DNA from: Bacillaceae bacterium SAS-127
GTDB taxonomy: Bacteria > Bacillota > Bacilli > Bacillales > Domibacillaceae
Direction: 5' to 3'
Length of the DNA: 49,007 bases
Assembly: GCA_002261155.1 (NCBI GenBank)
Contig: NKXN01000037.1
Span: forward strand, 1-49,007
The notes under the pieces were generated by a model. The model worked only from the letters and a program-made list of their open reading frames with translations. It had not been told where the DNA came from and ran no database searches. A program made the translations under genes and the position numbers. Numbering within the stretch: the stretch's first letter is position 1; the number at the start of each line of letters is the position of its first letter. Positions 27,130-34,794 of the stretch are shown piece after piece.

Positions 27130-28023
27130 TCAAGCTCGCGGATGAAATTGTGTATACACGTCTTTCATTCTTGTTTTCGTCACATGTGTATAGATCTGCG
27201 TCGTTGAAATGTCGGCATGACCAAGCATTTCTTGCACCGCCCGTAAATCTGCCCCATTTTCTAATAAGTGAGTAGCAAAAGAGTGGCGCAATGTATGTGG
27301 CGTTAAATCCTTTTCAATATTGGCTTTTTGAGCGAGTCCTTTTAATATTTTCCAAAATCCTTGTCGCGTTAAACGGTTGCCATGGTGATTTAAAAACAAA
27401 GCTTCTGTTGTACGTTTAGCTGACTTCAATTTCGGCCTTCCGTCTTGAAGATAAGTTTCAACCACACCAATGGCTGTTTGACCAATCGGTATGATTCTTT
27501 CTTTATTCCCTTTACCGAAGCAACGGACAAACCCCATTGTCAAATGAATGTCTTCTAGATTTAACGATGTTAATTCACTCACTCGGATGCCTGTCGCATA
27601 CAACAATTCTAGCATCGCCTGATCTCGCAAACCAAACGGTGTCGACGTATCCGGTGCCACCATTAACGCCTCCACTTCAGACAAGTTGAGCACTTTCGGT
27701 AATTTTTTCTCTGTTTGTGGTGTTTCGATATGAACAGAAGGGTCTTGATCAACCGCTTTTTCTCGAAGAAGGAATTGATGAAAAGATCGAACGGATGCGA
27801 TATGTCGTGCAATCGTTTTCGATGATTTCCCCTCCGTTTTCAACTCATTTAGAAATTGAACAATATGAACGCGCGTCACATCATTTAATGAAGACAATTG
27901 CTCCACTTTCTCGATATACAATAAATAACGCTTTAGATCACGTTCGTAAGCTGAAATTGTATTTTTAGCTAGTCCCTTCTCAACAACCATGTAATGAATG
28001 AAATCTTGTAATTGATCCTTCAT
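27130..28023 (-). CDS. xerD: Tyrosine recombinase XerD (RipX)
   Basis: 297 residues from the ATG at 28021-28023 (GGGGAG 7 bases upstream); the longer frame is less likely. The N-terminal SAM-like DNA-binding domain (1-85) and the catalytic domain show the full set: Arg in ATGIRVSEL, Lys in [17 protein letters not shown] (His/Arg), [13 protein letters not shown] with His and the nucleophilic Tyr. With XerC/CodV it resolves chromosome dimers at dif. It begins 4 bases after the yqzK stop. Confidence 0.95.
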   Translation of the reverse strand: MKDQLQDFIHYMVVEKGLAKNTISAYERDLKRYLLYIEKVEQLSSLNDVTRVHIVQFLNELKTEGKSSKTIARHIASVRSFHQFLLREKAVDQDPSVHIETPQTEKKLPKVLNLSEVEALMVAPDTSTPFGLRDQAMLELLYATGIRVSELTSLNLEDIHLTMGFVRCFGKGNKERIIPIGQTAIGVVETYLQDGRPKLKSAKRTTEALFLNHHGNRLTRQGFWKILKGLAQKANIEKDLTPHTLRHSFATHLLENGADLRAVQEMLGHADISTTQIYTHVTKTRMKDVYTQFHPRA

Positions 28024-28027
28024 TGAA

Positions 28028-28258
28028 TTACTCCCCATCTAAATAAAAAAGCAACAGCCGCTCTAGCCAGCGCATATCTACATCCTCTACTTGAACAGCG
28101 ACTTTCATTGCTGCTCCTTCCGGCTCATCATACCGATGCTTTTTCTCATATTCATGTTGAAGCCAAACAATTCCACTATAAAATAAGAGCGTTAAAATAG
28201 TAAATAAAAAAAAGACTCCACTCGCTCGCCGAACAGCTTTTCCCCATTCACGTATCAT
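28028..28258 (-). CDS. yqzK: YqzK family protein (DUF4227)
   Basis: A 76-residue protein with one membrane helix (about 14-34) and an acidic C-terminus ending [15 protein letters not shown]. This pattern and the place between fur and xerD match YqzK of Bacillus. Function is unknown. It is cotranscribed with xerD. Confidence 0.75.
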   Translation of the reverse strand: MIREWGKAVRRASGVFFLFTILTLLFYSGIVWLQHEYEKKHRYDEPEGAAMKVAVQVEDVDMRWLERLLLFYLDGE

Positions 28259-28340
28259 CTCTTCCCCCTACTCACTATCATCATTGATATAGCTTATGCT
28301 AGCTGAGTAGAGATGTAGAACTGAATATAAGACAAATATA

Positions 28341-28448
28341 AAAGACTGTCCCTTAAGCGCTTCGCTTCTTCACTAGCGTATCAGTATGTTTACATTGATA
28401 CTACTTATCGTTGTGAAGACATTTGCTCTTCTCTTTAGGACAGTCCTT
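28341..28448 (-). repeat. Long multi-arm hairpin between fur and yqzK
   Basis: About 105 bases are bounded by GACTGTCC (28344-28351) and GGACAGTC (28438-28445). Nested inside are CTTCAC (28368-28373) with GTGAAG (28413-28418), and GTATCA (28378-28383) with TGATAC (28396-28401). A small AAGCG-CTT-CGCTT hairpin also forms near the right end as transcribed. A T run follows on the minus strand, so it can end the fur transcript. It is far larger than a normal terminator. It could be a mobile palindromic repeat (MITE-like) used as a terminator, or a stable RNA. Confidence 0.65.
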
Positions 28449-28450
28449 TA

Positions 28451-28930
28451 TTAGTCTACATGCTGCTTTTCACTTTCTCCTTGTTGTTCCGCTTTCTCCT
28501 GACAGCGCCAACAAATCCCATGAAAAGTTAAACGATGGTCTTTCACTTTAAATTTCCAGTCGCGTTCAACGATGACCTCTACATCTTCGAGAAGGTCTTC
28601 CTGAATTTCATCAACCGCTCCGCATTCAATACAAACGAGGTGATGATGAAAATGAGCGGCGCCTTCTTGACGCAGATCATAACGAGAAACACCGTCCCCA
28701 AAATTTATCTTATCTACTACTTTCAATTCATTCAGTAATTCTAACGTTCGATAGACAGTAGCCAACCCAATTTCAGGCGCCTTTTCTTTCACTAGGAGGT
28801 ATACATCTTCTGCGCTTAAATGATCTTCTTCATGTTCAAGTAGCACCCGTACAGTAGCTTCGCGCTGAGGAGTTAATTTATAACTCGCAGAATGCAACTG
28901 TTTCTTAATTCTTTCTATCCGACTTTCCAT
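28451..28930 (-). CDS. fur: Ferric uptake regulator Fur
   Basis: 159 residues (counted from the second of two adjacent ATG codons, matching the B. subtilis N-terminus MENRI-like). The winged-helix domain (YKLTPQREATVRVLLEHEEDHLSAEDVY, then EIGLATVYRTLELL) and the dimer/metal domain (AAHFHHHLVCIECGAVDEI) are complete. Two CXXC pairs (CIEC and CWRC) should bind structural zinc. Fur represses iron uptake genes with Fe(II). Both a Fur-type and a PerR-type box lie upstream, which suggests autoregulation and peroxide control. Confidence 0.97.
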   Translation of the reverse strand: MESRIERIKKQLHSASYKLTPQREATVRVLLEHEEDHLSAEDVYLLVKEKAPEIGLATVYRTLELLNELKVVDKINFGDGVSRYDLRQEGAAHFHHHLVCIECGAVDEIQEDLLEDVEVIVERDWKFKVKDHRLTFHGICWRCQEKAEQQGESEKQHVD

Positions 28931-28991
28931 CATAAGTCCCCTCCCACGCTGATGTATTCTTTATTATAACAAATTGGGGGAAGGTTGCAAA

Positions 28992-29006
28992 ATAAAATCA
29001 TTATAA
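28992..29006. promoter_or_regulatory. PerR-type box upstream of fur
   Basis: The 15-mer at these bases matches the 7-1-7 PerR consensus TTATAATNATTATAA at 12 of 14 positions (the right half is perfect). It overlaps a TATAAT on the minus strand, as expected for a repressor site at the fur promoter. B. subtilis fur is a known PerR target. Confidence 0.65.
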
Positions 29007-29031
29007 TATTCTCTTAATAATTATTTTTCAT

Positions 29032-29046
29032 TGATAATTATTATCA
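29032..29046. promoter_or_regulatory. Perfect Fur box, overlapping the spoIIM stop codon
   Basis: TGATAAT-T-ATTATCA is an exact match to the 7-1-7 Fur consensus. Its last three bases are the spoIIM stop codon (minus strand). It lies about 100 bases before the fur start, pointing to Fur autoregulation. Confidence 0.8.
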
Positions 29047-29676
29047 TATAACTATTTTCATTAACAATGGTGAAATATAAGCCTCAACTCCAGCAGCCAT
29101 CGCCGCTGCCGCGATAGCGATTAAAAAAAACAAAATGTATCGCAAAAGGAAAGGACCGATATAAAATTGATTCCCTTGCTTCATAAAGATCTTTTTGATG
29201 AGCTGCAATGAGAATGCGGTTGAGACGGCGGCAACAAATAAGAAAATCGGTATAATAATTAAATTTTGCGGTAGCACCGTCGTCATTGATAAAAAGAAGC
29301 CTTTCCAGCTCATTTGCTGAACAAGAAAGCCTACCGAAAACCCGATGACAATCCCCTTCATAAATAAAAAAATAAAAATGAGCGGCAAACCGATAATCGA
29401 AATGCCAAACAACCAAATAGAACCTAAATACTTTACATTATGAATAAAGCTTTGCCAAAATATATCTTGTGAGGCTGCAACTTGACCGTCTGATACTTGT
29501 CCAAAGAATTGCTGTAAATAATAAGCTAAATCTTCTTTTTGATTAAGCGATAGACTGTTGACAACAACCGCTCCAAACACGACCCCCATAAAAAAAAGCA
29601 CGGCGACAAATACATAGATGGAGGCATTTGCCTGAACGTGTTGACCAATTAAAATCGACGAGATCTTTTTCCGCAT
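29044..29676 (-). CDS. spoIIM: Stage II sporulation protein M (SpoIIM)
   Basis: A 210-residue membrane protein with about five helices, one component of the SpoIIDMP machinery that drives engulfment by septal peptidoglycan remodelling. Typical are the NVKYLGSIWLFGISIIGLP and PQNLIIIPIFL segments. A sigma-E-type promoter precedes it. Its Shine-Dalgarno (AAGGGGG) can pair with a segment inside the promoter spacer. Its stop codon lies within the Fur box, and no terminator separates it from fur. Confidence 0.95.
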   Translation of the reverse strand: MRKKISSILIGQHVQANASIYVFVAVLFFMGVVFGAVVVNSLSLNQKEDLAYYLQQFFGQVSDGQVAASQDIFWQSFIHNVKYLGSIWLFGISIIGLPLIFIFLFMKGIVIGFSVGFLVQQMSWKGFFLSMTTVLPQNLIIIPIFLFVAAVSTAFSLQLIKKIFMKQGNQFYIGPFLLRYILFFLIAIAAAAMAAGVEAYISPLLMKIVI

Positions 29677-29679
29677 ATA

Positions 29680-29724
29680 AGCTCCCCCTTTTACTATTAA
29701 TTCACTTTATGTATAAGGGGAGCT
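29680..29724 (-). promoter_or_regulatory. Hairpin that can hide the spoIIM ribosome binding site
   Basis: AGCTCCCCCTT (29680-29690, the complement of the Shine-Dalgarno region) pairs with AAGGGGAGCT (29715-29724), 10 bp with one bulge and a 24-base loop. The upstream arm lies between the -35 and -10 of the sigma-E promoter, so only read-through RNA from nudF would contain it. Confidence 0.6.
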
Positions 29725-29732
29725 GAATATGC
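29704..29732 (-). promoter_or_regulatory. Sigma-E promoter of spoIIM
   Basis: GCATATT (29726-29732) and CATAAAGT (29704-29711) on the minus strand are 14 bases apart. The -35 matches KMATATW fully and the -10 matches CATACAHT at 6 of 8. spoIIM is a known sigma-E gene. Confidence 0.75.
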
Positions 29733-29742
29733 GTTCGCTTAT

Positions 29743-30294
29743 TTAGTTATTCAATTGCTGTTGGAGCTGTAAATGTTGAATCGCATAGACTGTTTTCGCA
29801 TCGAAAATTCGTTGATCCTTGATGAGCTGTACCGCTTCTGTTAACGTCACTTCCATCACCTCAACAAACTCATCTTCATCCAGTGATAACGCATCCTCTT
29901 TCTTGACTAAACCTTCTGCAATAAATACATGAACGAGCTCATCCGCAAAGCCTGGTGATGTATAAAACGATTGCAGCAATGTCATGCTTTCACAATCATA
30001 GCCGGTTTCCTCTTCTAATTCCCGGCGCGCACATACTTCCGGTTCTTCTCCCGCCTCTAGCTTACCAGCTGGAATTTCTACTAATGAACGCTCTAATGCT
30101 TTGCGGTACTGTTCCACAAGAACAAGCTTTCCTTCCGCTGTCAAAGCGAGTACGGCTACGGCACCTGGATGTTTAATAATTTCCCGCTTTCCTGTTTTTC
30201 CGTCTGGTAGCACAATATCATCGACTTGTAGACGAATGACTCGCCCTTCAAAAATCGGCTCAGTGTGGATCGTCTTCTCTTCAAATTTTTTCAC
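29743..30294 (-). CDS. nudF: ADP-ribose pyrophosphatase NudF (Nudix hydrolase)
   Basis: 183 residues. It hydrolyses ADP-ribose to AMP and ribose 5-phosphate. The Nudix box is intact (GKLEAGEEPEVCARRELEEETGY), as is the preceding IPAGKLE motif. I chose the GTG at 30292-30294, 8 bases after AAAGGAG. The GTG at 30301-30303 lies inside the Shine-Dalgarno itself. The chosen start gives the N-terminus MKKFEEKTI, like other NudF proteins. The next gene downstream is spoIIM. Confidence 0.93.
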   Translation of the reverse strand: MKKFEEKTIHTEPIFEGRVIRLQVDDIVLPDGKTGKREIIKHPGAVAVLALTAEGKLVLVEQYRKALERSLVEIPAGKLEAGEEPEVCARRELEEETGYDCESMTLLQSFYTSPGFADELVHVFIAEGLVKKEDALSLDEDEFVEVMEVTLTEAVQLIKDQRIFDAKTVYAIQHLQLQQQLNN

Positions 30295-30397
30295 ATGGAT
30301 CACTCCTTTTTCTCTTTCTCATTTTACCACAGCTAGACAGAACATTTGTCTCAAAGGACTTCTCTTCGTTATGATGAAGAAAAGGAGTGAAGAATTA

Positions 30398-31309
30398 ATG
30401 AAAAAGCAACGACTTGGACATTCTCATTTACAAGTAAGCGAACTCGCACTCGGCTGTATGTCGCTAGGAACAGATGACAAAGTAGCACATGCTATTATAG
30501 AAGCCGCACTCGAAGAAGGAATCAATTATTTTGATACGGCCGACTTATATGACTTTGGCGTCAACGAACGTCTCGTTGGACAAGCGTTAAAACCGGTTCG
30601 GGAGAAAGTGGTTATCGCCACAAAAGTAGGGAATCGTTGGCAAGAAGGAAAAGACGGCTGGATGTGGGACCCATCAAAAACCTACATTAAGGAGGCTGTT
30701 AAAGATAGCTTGCAACGCTTACAGCTTGATTATATCGACTTATATCAACTTCATGGCGGAACGATCGATGACCCGATCGAGGAAACGATTGAAGCGTTTG
30801 AAGAGTTGAAAAAAGAAGGCTTCATCCGTACTTATGGAATCTCTTCGATTCGTCCAAATGTCATTCGTGAATTCGTGAAACACTCGGCAATCGATAGTGT
30901 CATGATGCAATACAGCTTACTCGACCGCCGTTCTGAAGAAGCGGTGTTGCCGCTACTCCGAAAACATGGAGTTAGCGTCGTTGCACGCGGACCGATCGCT
31001 AAAGGGTTATTAAGTGATCATTGGAGAGAGAAAATAAAGGATCAAGGGTATCTGGATTATTCAGCACACGAATTAAAAGAGCTGCTCGAAAAACTAGAAC
31101 AACTAACAACAAACGAACACTCATTAAACGGTCTTGCACTTCGCTACCTTTTACACCATGAGTCTGTCGCTTCGGTCGTCACTGGCGCAAGCTCTGCTCA
31201 ACAGTTAAAGGAGAATGTTCGTGCCGTAAAGGAAGCTTCACTGTCAACACAAGAATATGAGGTATTGCAAACACTCACAAAAGCAGCGCACTATAACCAA
31301 CATCGTTGA
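30398..31309 (+). CDS. yqkF: Aldo/keto reductase YqkF
   Basis: 303 residues forming an NADPH-dependent TIM-barrel reductase. The catalytic set is seen: Asp and Tyr in FDTADLYDFG, Lys in IATKVGNRW, His in YQLHGGTIDDP. The cofactor site near the C-terminus (SVVTGASSAQQLKENV) is also present. It closely follows B. subtilis YqkF in sequence and position. The ATG at 30398 follows AAAGGAG; the longer frame from 30101 is antisense to nudF and not real. The natural substrate is unknown. Confidence 0.94.
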   Translation: MKKQRLGHSHLQVSELALGCMSLGTDDKVAHAIIEAALEEGINYFDTADLYDFGVNERLVGQALKPVREKVVIATKVGNRWQEGKDGWMWDPSKTYIKEAVKDSLQRLQLDYIDLYQLHGGTIDDPIEETIEAFEELKKEGFIRTYGISSIRPNVIREFVKHSAIDSVMMQYSLLDRRSEEAVLPLLRKHGVSVVARGPIAKGLLSDHWREKIKDQGYLDYSAHELKELLEKLEQLTTNEHSLNGLALRYLLHHESVASVVTGASSAQQLKENVRAVKEASLSTQEYEVLQTLTKAAHYNQHR

Positions 31310-31363
31310 ACAGGTGGTAACTCCCCTTTTGGAGACATATATAAAAACCAAGGAGGGAGAAAA

Positions 31364-32008
31364 ATGAGATACGATGAGTCCAGTTCACCTACAATGATCG
31401 TTGAAGGGAAAGCAACCGTCACGACCGCACCAGATCAAGCGGTTATCACCATTGGAATCGTAAGTGAAGCGAAACAGGTGATCGATGCTCAACAGCAAAA
31501 CAGCTCTGTTTCCAATCAAATCATTCAAGCCTTAAATAAAAGTGGGATTCCTTCAAATGATATTAAAACAAAGCAATATTCCATTCGACCGGTATATCAA
31601 TATACGGAAGGAAAATCGATCTTAACTGGGTACGAGGTTCGACATTTATTAGAAGTGCAAGTCAATCAATTACAACAAATCGGGACGATCTTAACGATCA
31701 CTACGGAAAACGGAGCTAATATCATCGAAGACATCACCTTCAAGACGTCTACCCCTCATGCCGCTTACCGTAAAGCGTTACAGCTCGCTACTTTAGATGC
31801 AGTTGGCAAAGCAAAAGAATTAGCAAAAACGCTCCATGTTCAACTCAATCAAACACCGATGAAGCTAGTGGAAAGAAGTGCGCACATTCAATCCAGACCA
31901 ATGGAGAAAATGGTATTATCCGCCTCAACCGAATCCGTTCCAATCGAACCAGGAGAACTCACCTTTTCAGCTGCTGTTGAGGCTACTTTTACCTACACTA
32001 CCTTTTAA
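31364..32008 (+). CDS. SIMPL domain protein (DUF541) without signal peptide
   Basis: A 214-residue protein made almost entirely of the SIMPL domain. It begins IVEGKATVTTAPDQAVITIGI, then has the NDIKTKQYSIRPVY segment, and ends in an LTFSAAVEATF strand. SIMPL proteins form ring-like oligomers and are usually exported (for example BP26, or interactors of Pelle-like kinases in animals). This one lacks any signal peptide or lipobox, so it may be cytoplasmic. The ATG follows AAGGAGG. It lies 55 bases after yqkF on the same strand and ends at a shared terminator. It is not beside yqkF in B. subtilis as far as I recall. Confidence 0.82.
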   Translation: MRYDESSSPTMIVEGKATVTTAPDQAVITIGIVSEAKQVIDAQQQNSSVSNQIIQALNKSGIPSNDIKTKQYSIRPVYQYTEGKSILTGYEVRHLLEVQVNQLQQIGTILTITTENGANIIEDITFKTSTPHAAYRKALQLATLDAVGKAKELAKTLHVQLNQTPMKLVERSAHIQSRPMEKMVLSASTESVPIEPGELTFSAAVEATFTYTTF

Positions 32009-32011
32009 GGT

Positions 32012-32063
32012 GAAAAAAGCTGTTCATAAGTTACGCATCCCGTACTTACGAACAGCCTTTTTC
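32012..32063. terminator. Bidirectional terminator between the SIMPL gene and yqkE
   Basis: AAAAAAGCTGTTC and GAACAGCCTTTTT arms, extended by ATAAGT/ACTTAC pairing, with T tails on both strands. It serves the convergent genes on each side. Confidence 0.85.
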
Positions 32064-32066
32064 GTT

Positions 32067-32321
32067 TTATTTAAATTTCGTCCAATCCATAGAGCTATCA
32101 TTTAACAGCTCTTCAAAACTTTTATTTTTCTCTCGTTGGCGTCTTTCCTCTTTTTTTCGCTTTTCCTCTGCTTCTTTTTGCTGTTGCTCCTGTTCCTTTA
32201 GTTCTTTCTGCTTTATTTTTAACTGTTCAAGCACACCGGCATTTAATGTATCTTTTAACGTTAATACATCTTCCTTAGCTGATGTTGATTGCTGTTTCTT
32301 TGGCTGTTTTCTCTTGGCCAT
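32067..32321 (-). CDS. yqkE: YqkE family protein (DUF3886)
   Basis: An 84-residue, highly charged protein. A long glutamine/lysine/glutamate-rich helix (about 40-68, likely coiled coil) is followed by a conserved tail (FEELLNDSSMDWTKFK). The N-terminus has VLTLKDTLNAGVLEQLK. This fits YqkE by both sequence pattern and location beside yqkD. No function is known. The ATG follows GGGAGGGG. Confidence 0.8.
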   Translation of the reverse strand: MAKRKQPKKQQSTSAKEDVLTLKDTLNAGVLEQLKIKQKELKEQEQQQKEAEEKRKKEERRQREKNKSFEELLNDSSMDWTKFK

Positions 32322-32449
32322 CGTTCTGCCCCTCCCTTTTCATGCGTATCGTATATTTTACCTCAGAATGAACGTAAGGTGAACCACATGATCTTTCTTA
32401 TTTGAAATGGTACACTTAATGTAGAATGTGACTAATTTGAGGTGAGAAT

Positions 32450-33358
32450 ATGAAAAAGTGGTGGACCGTTCTCGGGACGACAGCCGCGCTGACCGCTGCT
32501 GTTGGTGTGTATGTATCTAACCGAGTGTTGTACATGAAGAAAAAAGATGAACAGCTCATTTACAAACGAGAGGTCGAAGCGAAACGACTAGATATTGAAG
32601 CGTACGAACAGCTACCGAAAGAAGACGTATGGATTCAATCTCCTTTCGGCTACCGATTGAAAGCCGTCTTTGTTACCCCTTACCCAGGTCGTCCGTATGT
32701 GATTTTCTGCCATGGTGTCACTGAAAACAAAACGAATTCGATTAAATATATGAATTTATTTATTAAACGAGGCTTTAATGGCATTATTTACGATCATCGT
32801 CGCCACGGAGAATCAGAAGGAATAACGACTAGTTACGGACATTACGAGAAATACGATTTACAAGCAGTCGTCAATGAATTAATTCGTCGCGAAGGAGAAC
32901 ACGTCTCTTTCGGTATCCACGGAGAATCGATGGGTGCTGCCACTTTACTGTTATATGCAGGAACGGTTGAAGATCGAGCTAATTTTTATATTGCTGATTG
33001 TCCGTTCTCCGATTTTAGAGAACAAATGATTCATCAAATGAAGCGAGAAATCAAAGTTGCGCCACAAGCTCTTGTTCACTTAGCCGAATGGATGGTCGCC
33101 TGGCGAGATCGTTTTCGTCTATCAGAGGTCTCCCCTCTTACAGCCGTCGAAAACATAAAAAAACCGACTCTTTTCATCCATAGTGAAGAAGATGAATTTA
33201 TTCTCCCTAATATGACAAAAGAGCTCTTCCGCCGAAAAAAAGGACCAAAGGAGCTGTATTTAGCACCAAATGGCGCACACGCTCAATCATTCAATGAAAA
33301 TCCAGAGCAATACGAACAAGTCATTGATCATTTTCTCAAGCATTTTGATCTACACTAA
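32450..33358 (+). CDS. yqkD: Alpha/beta hydrolase YqkD
   Basis: 302 residues: an N-terminal membrane anchor or signal-like helix (about 5-22) and an alpha/beta hydrolase fold. The oxyanion region FCHGVTENK, nucleophile elbow GESMG, acid SEEDEFI and catalytic His in NGAHAQSF are visible. Position and pattern match YqkD of Bacillus. The substrate is unknown; the helix suggests it faces or is bound to the membrane. It is divergent from yqkE. Confidence 0.88.
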   Translation: MKKWWTVLGTTAALTAAVGVYVSNRVLYMKKKDEQLIYKREVEAKRLDIEAYEQLPKEDVWIQSPFGYRLKAVFVTPYPGRPYVIFCHGVTENKTNSIKYMNLFIKRGFNGIIYDHRRHGESEGITTSYGHYEKYDLQAVVNELIRREGEHVSFGIHGESMGAATLLLYAGTVEDRANFYIADCPFSDFREQMIHQMKREIKVAPQALVHLAEWMVAWRDRFRLSEVSPLTAVENIKKPTLFIHSEEDEFILPNMTKELFRRKKGPKELYLAPNGAHAQSFNENPEQYEQVIDHFLKHFDLH

Positions 33359-33445
33359 TGCTAAAGGTCTTCCCTCATCGTATTGCTTTTTCCCCCTTTT
33401 CTTTATAAGATCAAAATGTGTCAATCATTAAGAGGGGGAATTATG

Positions 33446-33661
33446 ATGTCAAAAGCACAAATTAAAGTCATGGATAACGGGTCTTTTAAAGTATCTGGCG
33501 ATGTAGAATTAATCGATATGGACGGAAATGTATTCGAAACAAAACCAACTTTTTCTTTATGCCGCTGTGGTTTGTCACAAAACATGCCATTTTGCGATGC
33601 TGGGCATAAAGGAAAGTTTGAATCTTGCGTACGTGCAGAAAAAGTATTAGACGAAGAGTAA
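33446..33661 (+). CDS. CDGSH-type [2Fe-2S] iron-sulfur protein
   Basis: 71 residues with one zinc-finger-CDGSH motif near the middle. The ligands are Cys, Cys, Cys, His in LCRCGLSQNMPFCDAGHKG. In the usual motif, C-D-G-(S/A/T)-H, position 3 is glycine; here the order is D-A-G-H. Such proteins carry a pH-labile [2Fe-2S] cluster and are linked to redox or iron handling. Of two adjacent ATG codons I use the second (7 bases after GGGGG). Confidence 0.85.
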   Translation: MSKAQIKVMDNGSFKVSGDVELIDMDGNVFETKPTFSLCRCGLSQNMPFCDAGHKGKFESCVRAEKVLDEE

Positions 33662-33729
33662 AATGGAACGGACAGTCGATATGGCTGTCCGTTATTCATA
33701 AGGAAACAAACTATCTGGGGGAAATAAGA

Positions 33730-33927
33730 TTGCAACAACCATTTATTCAAAAGAGAATCGAGCAAAGCTTAGCCAAATATGACTATGAGCCTGATTGGCA
33801 GGAAGAGAAAGAGCTATTACTCCATCTCATTAACCGTATAGAGAAGCGCTGTGCCAATGAAGGCGAAGATCTTTATGAAGTCATTGAAGATGAAATCTAT
33901 TCATTTGTTACTGGGAACAACGAATAA
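33730..33927 (+). CDS. yqzH: YqzH-like small protein
   Basis: 65 residues starting with TTG after a GGGGG site. It is rich in charged residues and helix-forming, ending DLYEVIEDEIYSFVTG. The pattern and its place before yqjQ match YqzH of Bacillus, whose function is unknown. The longer frame from 33625 overlaps the CDGSH gene and has no ribosome binding site. Confidence 0.65.
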   Translation: MQQPFIQKRIEQSLAKYDYEPDWQEEKELLLHLINRIEKRCANEGEDLYEVIEDEIYSFVTGNNE

Positions 33928-33929
33928 AG

Positions 33930-33978
33930 AAAAAGCTAGGCATCTCCACATAATTATGGTAGCGAAGCCTAGCTCTTT
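33930..33978. terminator. Bidirectional terminator between yqzH and yqjQ
   Basis: AGCTAGGC (33934-33941) pairs with GCCTAGCT (33967-33974), with A/T runs outside both arms. The genes on each side converge. Confidence 0.8.
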
Positions 33979-33987
33979 AGTAACTGG

Positions 33988-34779
33988 TTATTTTTTAAAA
34001 AACGCTTTTCTCCCTAATCGCTCAACGACACGGGGAAATAATGTATAAAAGATACTACCTGCACTCATCCATTTCGGCAGATTAATTTCTCTTTTATTCG
34101 TGCCAATTGCTTCAATAATCGCCTTCGCTACTTTTTCCGGCTGCAACATCCATCGCCCTACATTTTCAACGTAAGCACCTGATGGGTCGGCAGTGGTGAA
34201 AAAATCGGTCGCAATCGGTCCCGGATTGACAGCCGTCACATGCACGTTATCACGAGCTAATTCCATTCGCAAGCTGTTCGTATAACCAAGCACCGCATGT
34301 TTCGTCGCTGCATATACACTCGATTTCGGGGTAGCCATTTTCCCCGCTTGCGAAGCAATATTAATAATATGGCCGCTTTTTCTTGTCTGCATATCCTTCA
34401 TCACCATTTCCGTACAAGCGATCAATCCGAAAACGTTGACTTGAAACATCGCCTCAGTGTCCTCCCATTTCGCCTCATGCGCATAATCAAACACACCAAA
34501 ACCAGCGTTATTGATTAACACATCAATGGAACCAAAACGAGTAAATATCTCCGCAAACACTTGTTCAACATCCGTCCGTTTGCTTACATCCATCGAATAA
34601 ACAAAGACATTCTTTGTAGCAAAATCCTGTTCTATTTTCTGTTTCAGTAGTTCTAAGCGATCGAGACGACGTGCCAACAAAATGAGCTGAGCACCTTCCT
34701 TCGCCGCTAACCTTGCCATTTCATAGCCAAGGCCGCTAGAGGCTCCTGTAATCACCATCGTTTTCCCTTTCAGACGCAA
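33988..34779 (-). CDS. yqjQ: Short-chain dehydrogenase YqjQ
   Basis: 263 residues, a classical SDR. The NAD(P) loop TGASSGLG, an arginine-rich NADP-like ARRLDRL, NNAG, the catalytic Ser in NIASQAGKMA and YAATK are present. The C-terminal part (about 225-263) is extended and hydrophobic, as in membrane-associated SDRs. The start is TTG, 8 bases after AAGGAG. It lies 15 bases after the yqjP stop, so the two form an operon. The substrate is unknown. Confidence 0.92.
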   Translation of the reverse strand: MRLKGKTMVITGASSGLGYEMARLAAKEGAQLILLARRLDRLELLKQKIEQDFATKNVFVYSMDVSKRTDVEQVFAEIFTRFGSIDVLINNAGFGVFDYAHEAKWEDTEAMFQVNVFGLIACTEMVMKDMQTRKSGHIINIASQAGKMATPKSSVYAATKHAVLGYTNSLRMELARDNVHVTAVNPGPIATDFFTTADPSGAYVENVGRWMLQPEKVAKAIIEAIGTNKREINLPKWMSAGSIFYTLFPRVVERLGRKAFFKK

Positions 34780-34794
34780 ATCCCCAACTCCTTT

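Noticed and set aside
30346-30375. TTGTCT-N18-TATGAT as yqkF promoter
   Set aside because: The predicted transcription start would fall on the Shine-Dalgarno sequence itself.
30101-30397. Long N-terminal extension of the yqkF frame
   Set aside because: It is antisense to nudF and lacks a ribosome binding site; a strong AAAGGAG site and family N-terminus fix the start at 30398.
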